Assembly (NCBI GenBank): GCA_021234155.1
Contig: JAJEKV010000003.1
Coordinates: forward strand, 31,665,166 to 31,729,165
Reading direction: 5' to 3'
Source: Isoetes taiwanensis
Taxonomy: Eukaryota > Streptophyta > Lycopodiopsida > Isoetales > Isoetaceae
Length of the DNA stretch: 64,000 nucleotides
Positions 20,901 to 31,664 of this stretch are shown here, piece after piece. Made by a program: the position numbers and the translations under genes. The stretch's first letter is position 1. Every line of letters starts with the position of its first letter. The notes under the pieces were generated by a model that saw only the letters and a program-made list of their open reading frames with translations, did no database searches and had not been told where the DNA came from.

Positions 20901-22275
20901 GATTTCTTAAATTTGTGTAGTGATTGTTTGCATTTATGAAATTATTGATTGTAATACAAAATGTTTCGGTGTTAGGAGTCTCACTATCATCAACAAATGA
21001 TTCGATAATAGAGATAAACCCGCTGAGCAATATTGTCAAGGAATTGCAAATATGGTGACAATTTAGATGTGGCAACTATGTTTTACTAGATGGCTAAGCT
21101 CATCCAAGCTAAGATGGCGATAGTATGTGTATTTCTGTTTGATCAGGGCAATGTTTTAATCCTACATCAACAACTTCTATAACAATTAATACTTAACAGG
21201 CAGATGGAAACTTATACGAGGGGCAGGTAAAGAAGGCAATTTGGGTGCCAAAAATATTCCGAATAAGTGTTGTAGAAACTGAGTAGATTGGGCAGGGGAA
21301 TGCAAATTCTTATTGCAATGCATCAGGCTGAATAAAGCTTGAGTATGCACATGTGACTTCAGTATATTTAACAAGATGTCGAATTTAATCTACATAGTGA
21401 TAATGTCAGCTCTTGAATCTGTTGCAGTTGTTTGAAATAGGATAGAATGCAGTGTATTTGAAGATAAAGATAAAGGATAGAGCATCTAATGTACAAATCC
21501 GAACAAAAGTTAGTGTACAAATTTGAATAGAAGTCAGTGTTCATTCACATAAATTCATTCAGAGCCATTTATTGAATTCAACACCCCATTGGCAACTTAC
21601 AAAAGACCCTTGATTCAAGAAACTCACCTACATTTTGTTAAGATACAATACATACACTTGTCACATTTATCAAGTACTTGAGTTTGTTCTTCTTTTTACA
21701 TTTACCATTTACTTGGGTTTGTTTCTTCTTTTCTTTTGGTCTCTTGCTTGTACGACGCAACAATATTTAAAAAAGACAAGGGTTAAGCAACACAAATTAG
21801 TATATCATAGTGTCATGATGTAGCATAGTAGAGTACAACATAAAATCATTTCTAAATTTCTTCGTCCCTGGGGATCATGGCTTCTTCTTTACAAGCATGA
21901 GGGCTTACTTCTTTCAAGCGTCTCCATTGTGCCCTTTGGGGCTTCAATTCCATGGTGAAGTCCAACAACCTCATCTACACTAACAAAATTCTGGATGATG
22001 CTTGGCAAGGTAGAACTCTGCTGACCAAAAGGTGTTTGCATCTAGAGTAGACGCTTGGGCAAAGCGCAAAGAAGAGCCCTTGAAATTTTTTGATGAATGT
22101 GGAAACCCTTCCTATTTTCCCATGGGTTTGGAAAATAGGAAGGGTTTCCATTTGAATTAAAATTTAAATTCTTGATTGTCGTGCATATTTATGAGCGTGC
22201 ATGAGCGTGCACCATTAAGGGCGGCGTCCGTGTTGGGCGGCGTGCGCCTTAAATTAAAAAAAAAAAAAAAAAAAA

Positions 22276-22555
22276 TGGAAACCCTTTTCATTTTCCAAGG
22301 AAACCCTTCCGATTTTCAAATTGGAAACCCTTCCAATTTTCCATTAAAATCAGGAAGGGTTTCCCATGGAAAACCCTTCCCTATTTTCCAAACATGGAAA
22401 ATAGGAAGGGTTTCCATGGAAAATAGGAAGGGTTTCCATGGAAACCCTTCCTGATTTTAATGAAAGCCGGAAGGGTTTCCATGGAAACCCTTCCTATTTT
22501 CCATGGAAAATAGGAAGGGTTTCCATGGAAAATAGGAAGGGTTTCCATGGGAGCC
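22276..22555. repeat. Nested palindrome cluster of GGAAACCCTTCC / GGAAGGGTTTCC
   Basis: About twelve alternating copies form long self-complementary stretches, including ATTTTCCATGGAAAAT centres. A smaller pair lies at 22,098-22,155, and related motifs occur at 19,033-19,125. The transcript would fold into extended hairpins. Confidence 0.85.
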
Positions 22556-22599
22556 CAACCCAAATAGGGAGTACTTAGAACCATCGATGCTAGGGTTTA

Positions 22600-23340
22600 T
22601 AGGATGGCGCGGTCGGTATTTTGGAATTAGGGTGTTTTATTTTGTTATGTTGTGGCACTGACCAAAGTGAGGGCTTTTTGCATGTACGTGTCCGTTCCTT
22701 TTTATCTCGCACTTCCTTCTATGTTGTGGTGACTAGATTTCATTCCTTCATGCCCGTCTTGGTGGCCAGATTTATCTTTGAGATGGTCGAATGTATCCTT
22801 GTAGTGGCCAGATCCCACACCCCTACCATGGAAAAATTAATGGCTATTAATACCCAAACGCCAATGTTTTAAGTGTCTAGGCAATTTTTGCAATGAATAT
22901 TATAAGCACAATTTCATTATATATGGACTTTCTCTGAGTCCATATGCCTCTGAAATGATGCCTAATTTTTAAAATATTGCATTTTTTTTATTAAAACGAT
23001 GCATTACTTTGGGAATTGTGCTGGTAGATGAGCTGGCAGGCATTATGTCAATTGGCTTACGAAAGAGAAATATAGGACAGTGTTTTTGAAATAACCCTCA
23101 TCGTCAGAGGTGTTGTTAGTTAAGACGAGCTTGTGCAAAATATTCATACTAATTTCCATTCTCTCCATGAATTCTTGGGAGCTAGTGATTTATTTCCCTT
23201 CTCTTCTACCTCATGTAGAGGCGACTTCTCGATCTGTGAAGACTCTCAAAACTCTCGTAGCCATTGATTCTGCACAGCAATAAAAGTTCGGTTAGAATAA
23301 AAGGTTCTGCCAACTAAAAAAAAACACCGCCATTTAAATA
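22600..23340. other. No gene seen
   Basis: Mixed sequence without a convincing exon, repeat or terminus. Confidence 0.4.
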
Positions 23341-23361
23341 CCTATATGCTAAGAAAAATTA

Positions 23362-24130
23362 CCCTTGGGGGTCTTGCCTTGCATGGCAAAACGTTTTCCC
23401 CCAAGGGGCAAATTGGGCGAGCGCCCAATTTGCCCCCAAGCGGTGTTGCCTTGCATGGCAAAAAGTTTTCCCCCAAGGGCCAAACTGGGCGGGCGCTCAA
23501 TTTGCCCCAGGGGGTGTTGCCTTTCATGGAAAGGAGTTTCTCCGCAAGGGCCAAACTGGGCGGGCGCCCAATTTGCCCCAGGGGGGTGTTGTTTGCATGG
23601 CAAAATGTTTTTCCCCAAAGGTCAAACTGGGCGGGCGCCCAATTTGCCCCAGGGGGTGTTGCCTTTCATGGAAAAAAGTTTTTCCCCAAGGGCCAAACTG
23701 GGCGGGCGCCCAATTTGCTCCCGGAGGGGGTTATATTGCCTTACATGGCAAAATGTTTTCCCCCAAAGGTCAAACTGAGCGGGCGCCCAACTTGCCCGGA
23801 GGTGTTGCCGTGCATGGCAAAAGGTATTTTCCCAAGGGCTTTTCCCAAGGGCCAAACTGGGCGGGCGCCCAATTTGCCACAGGGGGGTGTTGCTTGCATG
23901 GCAAAATGTTTCCCCCCAAAGGTCAAACTGGGCGGGTGCCCAATTTGGCCCGGGGGGTGTTGCTTTACATGGCAAAAAGTTTTCCCCCAAGGGCCAAACT
24001 AGGCGGACGCCCAATTTGCTCGGGGTGTTTTGCCGTACATGGCAAAAACGATTTTCCCCAAGGGCCAAATTGGGCGGGCGCCCAATTTGCCTTGGGAGGT
24101 GTTGCTTGCATGGCAAAAGGTTTTCCCATT
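23362..24130. repeat. Minisatellite of about 72-bp units with an internal GGGCG/CGCCC palindrome
   Basis: About eleven units contain TTGCATGGCAA, TTTTCCCCCAAGGGCCAAA, and the palindrome ATTGGGCGGGCGCCCAAT (or CTGGGCGGGCGCCCAAT). Open frames of 80-218 codons run through in several phases because the unit lacks stops. I do not call any of them genes. Confidence 0.9.
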
Positions 24131-24139
24131 TCAACTTGC

Positions 24140-25080
24140 TAAACATCATATTAGAATATTAGATATCTACAAACATTATAAAAGCATTCATAAAAGATAG
24201 AGAAGTAGAACGTTCACGACTAGACCTCACAGAATAGAATATCAAGTAGTCAAATTTAATGACCTCACAAAGCCCAAATTCAATCTAAGCATATGCAAGA
24301 GCTTATAATGAATAGGTTCATAGTTATTTTACATCAGTATAACAAACTAATCTAAAGGAGGCGCCCTTTGAAAGTAGACACATCAACAAAGCTTAGGATC
24401 TAGATGGCAGACTGTAGAACATATTGTAGAAGGTTGGCAAACATGCTAATTTAAGGACATGCAAGTAGGCAAAACATGATAAGGGATAATATAAAAGGTA
24501 ATAAAGAATAGAGAAGAAGAAAACTTACCTCTAGTGTGAGAGAGGAGCGCCTTAAAAAAGGAGTGTCTCATGTCGAAAGGCGCTAGATGTGCATTAGTGG
24601 GGAAGGCTCTCGAAAGGCATTTAAACGCGTCTATTGGGAACACGTATCCACCATGAATTTAAATTTCAAATCTCCCCTCTTTTTCCCCCCTTTTTTCCGC
24701 CCGCAAAATTGAATTCTAATTTCCCGCCCGTCCGTTTAAATGTTAAATACTTGTTTCCCCCCAAAACCAATGTGGTAAGTCTCCATTCAGTTGCTCACAC
24801 CCTTTCCTATTACATGATTGGTCTCTTACTCACACCCTTTCCTCAGGGCGCTATATCTCATGGCGCTATAAGGTTACCAATGTGGCGCTATATATTTCAT
24901 CTGTTTATCAATGCGGCGCTATATATTTCATCTGTTTATCTGTCAATGAAATTACATGGCACTATAAGATTATCGTGTGGCACTAGACCTTTCTATCGAT
25001 CATATTAAGGTTAGTTCTCCACATGTATGTTTGTAGTTTATTCTTTCTTACCTATAGTCTTTTTTAAATGTAAGAATGGA
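24140..25080. other. No gene; short GCGCTATA repeats
   Basis: Around 24,847-24,970 the phrases GGCGCTATATATTTCATCTG and TGGCGCTATAAG recur four to five times. The rest is AT-rich DNA without exons. Confidence 0.5.
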
Positions 25081-25099
25081 AGTCTTTTAGAAGTTGGCT

Positions 25100-25227
25100 T
25101 CAAGGTTCTATCTTTGCTATAAGAGATAGGTTGCATGCATATTGTAGGTTTTCCATGCATATTGAGGTTCTATCTTTGCTATAAGAGATAGGTTGCGTGC
25201 ATATTGTAGGTTTTCCATGCATATTAT
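25100..25227. repeat. 63-bp tandem duplication
   Basis: AGGTTCTATCTTTGCTATAA through TTTTCCATGCATATT occurs twice back to back with one or two differences. Confidence 0.85.
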
Positions 25228-25409
25228 GTGGGGGTTTTGTTCAATGTTCCTTAATAAATGGGTTAACCTTGTAAAATTGCTTCATTTTCAATAAATGCTA
25301 GTGACATTAGATGATTGCAAGTCATTGTCATTGACAAAGCTAGACTTGTGTAGTCTCTCTATTTATTTATCTATCTGCTCAAGTACAGCCATTATCCACC
25401 TCTTAAACA

Positions 25410-25866
25410 AGGCGTCCGCCCAATTTCCAGCTCCCTACCATGAGACTACCATGAGACGTATCCTTATTTAAATAGGGCGATCGCCCAATTTCCCCATCTC
25501 TTGAGACCACATGACTATCTGCTTTGTGAGCTAGATAGTTGGACGCATGTGAGGTAAATAGTAGATAGTACTTTCCCATTGAAATTGGGCGACCGCCCAA
25601 TTTCTAACCATCTGAGGTAGTAGTAATATGAGATATATCCATATATTGACGAAAATAATTTCCCATCCAAGGCAATTTCCCATTGAACCAATTTTCACGC
25701 ACGTGAGGTACATACTAGAAAACAATACTTTCCACTCCAAATATGGCGCCCGCCCAATTTATACTGGAGAGTTGTCCCATCCAAATATGGCACCCGCCCA
25801 ATTTATGCTGGAGAGTTGTCCCATCCAAATATGGCGCCCGCCCAATTTATACTGGAGAGTTGGTTA
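25410..25866. repeat. Dispersed CGCCCAATTT palindromes and a 44-bp triplicate
   Basis: Copies of AAATTGGGCGAxCGCCCAATTT lie near 25,475 and 25,580, with a half-site near 25,410. Then three tandem units of about 44 bp (CCAAATATGGCGCCCGCCC, AATTTATACTGGAGAGTTG) cover 25,738-25,866. They resemble the palindrome of the 23.4-24.1-kb array and may belong to one element. Confidence 0.8.
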
Positions 25867-25977
25867 AGAGACAGACAGATACTTAGAAATCTAGAGTGGC
25901 ACGGATACTTAGAAATCCCGAGGAAGGCAGACCCTTAGAAATACATTTGAAGGCCTAGGCTTCTCTTGCACAGGCCC

Positions 25978-26098
25978 TTTCCATAAATCCGGGCTTGATT
26001 TCTTGAAAACGGCTCTCATCTTCTGTTCTGCTACTTTATCCCTTCCCATAAATCCGGGCTTGATTTCTTGAAAACGGCTCTCATCTTCTGTTCTGCTT
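25978..26098. repeat. 62-bp tandem duplication
   Basis: CCATAAATCCGGGCTTGATT through CTCATCTTCTGTTCTGCT occurs twice in tandem, almost identical. Confidence 0.85.
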
Positions 26099-26970
26099 CT
26101 TTATTTGCAACATTATCCTGAGCAAACAACTGGTTTGTAGTGGCAGATTTGAAGCCAGAAAACAGGAATACAATTTCATCACAGGGGATGTGAATGAAAA
26201 TACAGTTAAAATCCGCCGGATTTGAATTTGAAGGAAGTTAATATGAATTGGATCAAGCGGAATTTAAGGGAAAATAGAGATGCGGAGGTCCGGGAGGCTC
26301 ATTGGACTTATTCGCAGGTACACGCAAACTGGCCCTATAAGTATCATCTGCCATAGCAAAATCAATTTTCACAGAATAATGTCATGTTCTACAGTAGGCT
26401 TATTTCTAGTTAGATGCAAAATATAAACCTTTGTATGCAGAATAGACCTCTATATGTAGAATAGACGAACCTGAATATGCAGAATAGACAGCATCTGATG
26501 TTCCATTTCTTCGGCCGGCTTTCTTTGTCTTTTAGTGCTCTAGGCTTCATCAACCAACAGCATCTGCCCTGCAGCATTGACCAACAGATTCTGGGTCCTG
26601 CGGCATCACTCCTCATCTGAACTACTTCAGGCATTCGGCTGTGGCGGATCCTGTGAGAATCGAAACTATGGCATTCAGCTGCGGCAGATCCTGAATCAAA
26701 ACGGCCGAGCTAGTGGCGGCTGTGGCTGAATCAAAGACAGCTGAATCAAAACTGTGCGGGGCGCTGTGAAGGAGCAGCCGGCCGATGGAGCACCCTGCAC
26801 GCTATTTAGGGTTAGAGTTATATTTAGGGTTAGGGTTAGGTTTATATTAAGTGCCACATTTCCCAAATCCCGACCATGCATCATACCCTCATTTTTATTT
26901 GATTTTGTCTAGGTCCATGCTCTATTAGATAATTACCATGTACATTTTTTGTTTGACTATAATTGTTTTT

Positions 26971-27010
26971 TGGGTTGCCCCTAGGGGGGCAAACCCTCGT
27001 TTATGTGGGT
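26971..27010. mobile_element. Possible transposon terminus TTTTGGGTTGCCC (also 30,411 and 57,690)
   Basis: TTTTTTGGGTTGCCCCTAGG lies immediately before the SMG1 fragment. TTTTGGGTTGCCCCTACG recurs at about 30,406, followed by the same CCAATGACTGCTAAAAACT phrase. The inverted form, GGCAACCCAAAAG, ends a segment at about 57,713. This suggests one family that mobilised the SMG1 fragment. Confidence 0.4.
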
Positions 27011-27051
27011 ATGTGGGCATATCCAGGTATATGCCAGCATATACCTAGCAT

Positions 27052-29570
27052 ATGCTAATGACTGCTAAAAACTGGATGCTGCATGTAAATGCTCGGTCAT
27101 CCAGCCCCGTTCCTTCGCAGGCGTGGCTATGGCGTATTTGGGTAGCTGGCAAGCAGACCGAAGCTCCGCAACAGTTGGACAGGGCAATGGCGTGGGCATG
27201 TGCAGGCTCAATCACAAGTGCTTCAGGAATTGGTCAATCTAATCGCTCTGTTGGCATTCCTTCTGAGTTTCATGAGCATCTTCGCCGAAGGCAACAACTT
27301 TTATGGGCTGCAAAAGAAGAGGTTAACAATATTGTAAGGTTGTGTGCTTCAATTTAAGAGTTTGAAGCTTCTCGGGAAGGAGTTCTGGACATAGAAACAA
27401 ATAGTCTGGAGCAAAATGCTTGGCAGCAAGGGTATCAAAATATAATTGCCAGACTGGAAGCTACTTGTCTGTCATTCACAAGTAAGATGCTTACCTGCAT
27501 ACATGCCTGATTTAAACCCTCTTTAGCTTCGTATTAACTAGTTAGAAGTAGCTTTGAATAATAATAAATATATCATGAGAAACTGCTGTTGCACTTTATG
27601 AGAACGAGATTTGAAATAATAAGTCGGTTTATAATTGTAAAGTCTTCTAAATCTTCTTGGATAGTGTTCTCTGAACTGTTCCCTATTAAAGCATTGTTTC
27701 TCTTGATTTGGCCTGATTTCATCTTTCTCCTTGCCAGCTAAAAGTATGTCATAGGCTTTCTAAATTCAATTTGCATCATGTCAAAGCATGAAGTAACATA
27801 TCAGTTACAATTATGATTGCCAAAAGTACGTCATGGCTTCAAATAGTCTTTTCGTTAGAGCCTGAGGAATCTGAGCCAACAGACAATGCAATAGGGAGGG
27901 GGGAATTCTATTAATGTCTACAGTGGACCCATAGGCCTAAGTTGCACATTCCGGCCAGCTTCAATCTTCAACTGATTTGTGAGGGGGAGGGTGAGATGAA
28001 TGGAATGGATTAAAATATTAAGCTACATGCATCTGCAAGCCATTCTGCTTGTTCCATGTCAGTCTGTTCTTGCCATGCGAGTTTACTAAATCCATATGTC
28101 ACATGGAAAACAAAACAAAATAGAAGGCACGTGTAAGAACAAAATTTCTAGCTATTTACTAGTACTAACTCAGGTAAGTCTTTGAAGTGACCAGCAATAT
28201 CCTTATTATTGAATAAGAATTCTTTGTGGCTTGCCATATCAGTGGCTGCACCGTTAAAACAATTGGATAAGGGAATATTATGGACAATAAAGACCGGTTT
28301 TACGGTACCATAGATGGAAAGCAATGTCAATATTCCTTTTTGATGCCTTCTTGCAGCCCAATGCCAATGTATGGATGAAATTCATGCTACTTGTTTCTTA
28401 TCTTTCATTCCTTGCATGCTTCATAGGTTCAGAATTAGAGTGGAAGTCCGCATTTAAAAGCCCGGAAGTTACAAGCACCAACCTATCTAAAGCAAACGGA
28501 GGAGCTACGCCTTGCTTCAATCGAAGCCGGACTTTGCAAAGCAGGTGAATTTTAATTGCACATTCATCTTGGTGACACTTATTAGAGGTATGGTGCCCGA
28601 AAGTTGCTTTTTGTATAGGAGAATTGCAAGTGGCATCTTCCTCGAACTAAGACGGCAAATGATTGAGGCAACCAAACAATCCGCCACTTTTTGCAAAATG
28701 ATGGACATATTCCATACGACATCGACATCGTAAAAACATTTTAATGCTAGAAGAGGTGTGTTTCATGTATGCACGTTTTTGTGAGCTTTTATAAAGTAGA
28801 AAATAACAACGTATGTGCGCTTATGCCAAGCTAACCCAAGTGCAACAAATAAGATGCCAAAACCGGATGTCTATGATTTTAATTGTAGACGGCGAAAGTA
28901 CTATGAGGATCTGTTATTTGCATGTAAATTCTTATCTCTAGTTCATTTACGAGGTTTTGGCAATCACGCACTCATCCGAGAGTGCAAATAATGTGCATAT
29001 GCTAACAAAGGAAGATAATGGAACGTAAAAGGTTGGTTGCGAGATATTTCAAAGGTATATATATTCTATGTTGAATGTTGTCCCATGCTTTAGGTTAATA
29101 TGAAAAGAAGCGAATGAGATGATGTGAGTATTGTTCCCGTAGGCACATGCGGCAATCCTTCCTTTAGAGCCAATGTTAAATTCTGCAAAAGGTATAGTAG
29201 CCGATCCACGACGAACAATCAATCGTCGCGCGACGGATGCCTTTAAGCTAGGCCACAAATCCAAGCATTATTGCGGTCTCTCCATACGAAAGGTGAAAGA
29301 TATGATACCTATTTTAGCAAAGACTTGCACTGGATCATGGCTCTCGTGGAGCAACTACACTCGTCATTGACACAACTTGCTCGAATTGCTAGCTTAGATG
29401 CGGTGTTCTCCACAAGGTGATTCCTTTGACTTCTCAAAGTGTGGCGGACATCTGTGGCTTTATAGCTGCATAATGTTTCCTTTTCTGTCACACATTTACG
29501 TAGTTTTTGTAGCATGGGCCATAAGATGTATATAGTGTTTTTTACTGTTTGTTCTGAGTTGTTAGTCAAG
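27052..29570 (+). pseudogene. SMG1: Degraded copy of the SMG1 C-terminal region, introns retained
   Basis: Scattered exons on the plus strand match, in order, the region between kinase and FATC domains of plant SMG1, the PIKK kinase of nonsense-mediated decay. PSEFHEHLRRRQQLLWAAKE lies at 27,259 onward. EFEASREG, then WQQGYQNIIARLEATCLSFT, follow to about 27,480 with donor GTAAG. EWKSAFKSPEVTSTNLSKAN lies near 28,440-28,497, followed in a shifted frame by EELRLASIEAGLCKA. LVEQLHSSLTQLARIASLDA lies near 29,341-29,400. A TAA at 27,355 interrupts CASI/EFEAS, and one extra G after KAN shifts the frame. The kinase and FATC parts are absent. It is a pseudogene or a captured fragment. The identification is from remembered SMG1 sequence. 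Confidence 0.55.
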
Positions 29571-30402
29571 CTAATGAATTATGTGAGAAAAGATCTGAAA
29601 GCAATGAAGGTCTTATGCAATCATAAGCCATGCATATTTGCTTTCAATGCTCTCAGCTGGTCTCTTTTTCCTAATTAGACCTGGTTTTTCCTAATTGTCG
29701 TATTGATAATTTTGTTTGTTTAATGCCCCTATGATGAGTGAACCACTCTATTAGGTTTGAATTCCCTTGTAATGGGATTTTATGTTGTAAGAACTTTGTG
29801 AGAGGAGAATTTTGTGTGTCCATTAAACTGATTTGAAGTTATTTCCAGGCTTTTGAAGGGGCTTTCTGACTGGATCCTCTTCATTAATACGTTATCAATG
29901 TCATCTTCAGACAACTGCTCAGGAGGCTTTCCATTTGAAGTGAATCTTATCCCACATCTTTATTATACATGTAAAGGAGGAAAAGCAGGAACACATAGTT
30001 GAATGCAATTCAACAGACGCAAAAAGCTTCCTCGACAATCAAGGTTGCACGGGTCCAAGACTGGCAGTAGCCATGCTTGTTGTTTTTTTGAATTTGAATT
30101 GACAAGCTGTTGAATAGAGCTAGGATTGAAGAGATGCCATCAAAAAACTAATGGTTATAACTGCAGAAGGCATGGCAATCTGGTTGCAGAATGCTGTTTT
30201 GGCAGAAATGTGGCATAGGACATGAATGAATGAGCCTTGAAAGAGATGGTAATTTGTTTTGCTATAAATATTGCTTGACCAAACTTACAAACGTTGGCCA
30301 TGTTTCTATTCGATCCAGTCTTATGTGGAAATTCCAAATATACCCTTCAAGTTTGTAAATATTCCAAAAAATACACCTAGGGTATTTTGATCAAATGGCA
30401 AT

Positions 30403-30850
30403 AACATTTTTGGGTTGCCCCTACGAATATGCCAATGACTGCTAAAAACTTGGTATAGAGTGTAAATTGGCGGTCGCCGTTGTTCTTGAGCATCCATCTC
30501 GAAACCGGCTAACTGGTGCCATCATGGGTTTTTGGGGCTATCCGGCATCGAGGAGAGCTAGATGCAGTAGCTAGTCAAATGGTTGCTCTGTGATCAGGTT
30601 TCTGATGTTGTTCTTGATGCTCTGATGATGCTTCTGAGCGAGACCTTTGGACCGGTGAGCTGGCCCCATAGCCAAGGTGTATATGCCGTAGGTAGACCTC
30701 ATCCTTGCCATCTAATTGTAGTTCATGCCCTAAATTGATAGAAGCTGAGACGGACCATAGCCATAACCATACTCTTGATCTCTTAGGAAGCTCCCCTTCT
30801 CAGTTGCTAGAATTGGGTCAATAACAAGCGCTTCCTCTTGGATGGGAAAA
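30403..30850 (+). pseudogene. Second, more eroded copy of the SMG1-fragment leader
   Basis: After the shared terminus, short matches to 27,040-27,230 recur in order: AATGACTGCTAAAAACT, and TCAATAACAAGCGCTTC against TCAATCACAAGTGCTTC. It is too eroded for a protein match. Confidence 0.35.
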
Positions 30851-31664
30851 GCGACTGGATCTCAAGGTTATCTTAAAAAATCTCACCTCTAAAATGTTTC
30901 ATTTCCATGCTTATGTTGCTTATTTACGATATCGTGTTACACATATGTAGGTTTTTGCAGGCAACTCAATTGGGTGGAAGGATACATTTGTTGCTTATGA
31001 AGCCCAAAGGTTTTGAGAGTCCTTAGGCACAACTTAAACAATAGTATAGAGTTTATTCTTGAATTCGTTCACTACTTGCGGCATAAAGAATGTAGGAGCC
31101 CATACTTCCTCTACTTGCCGACGTACAAATAGAACCATTTTGCTTTCTAATTAAATGCGAGGTTTTAAAAGGTGGAATAAGGTTCTTCCCTACGAGATTA
31201 GGCATGTCGCTGGACAAATTTAGACAAAATAAAAAAACATGCAAATACACCCTGAGGCCACTGGAGGGCAACCCTCCGTGCGCAGCACCTTGTATTATGT
31301 AGGTACGTGAATTGGTGTATGCCACTAGAGAATTTATTTACATGTATGCTCTAGAGGTATCATATAACCATTCCATACATTGGTGCTAAATTATGGCATT
31401 ATGTAGAGATGTAATGGTATTGGTGCATGCAGAAGAAAATAGCCGTGACTATCAACTGACTTGGTGGGAGACTATCGATTATGCTTCGGCTCCTTCCAAT
31501 AAGAAGACGCTACCCAAACCTGTCAAGATTACAGTGCTTGTTGCTCAAGCATATACAACACTCGCTGGGTAAAAGAAAACTGTCATGGAAGCGAGGTTCT
31601 CATAAAAAGGTCCATAAATTCAGGTATTGTCCAAATTTAATGAAATTGTGCTTTTATGAAGAAG

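Larger units (their letters stand above)
18999..22584. mobile_element. Mutator-like element candidate, 3.6 kb
   Basis: An exact 11-bp direct repeat, CGATGCTAGGG, lies at 18,988-18,998 and 22,585-22,595. It brackets a segment whose two ends both carry clustered GGAAACCCTTCC / GGAAGGGTTTCC motifs (19,033-19,125 and 22,098-22,555). A 9-11-bp target duplication is the mark of Mutator-like elements. The extreme termini show only weak inverted similarity (CTCCC...TTGGGTT), so the superfamily call is tentative. The interior holds exon-like pieces but no transposase, fitting a gene-capturing non-autonomous element. Confidence 0.45.

Noticed and set aside
23346-24149. Long open frames of 90-218 codons on both strands
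   Set aside because: They come from a stop-free minisatellite unit and shift phase with the repeat; no start context or conserved protein.
26812-26842. Telomere-like TTTAGGG/TTAGGG run
   Set aside because: Only about five degenerate units; too short to argue for an ancient chromosome end.
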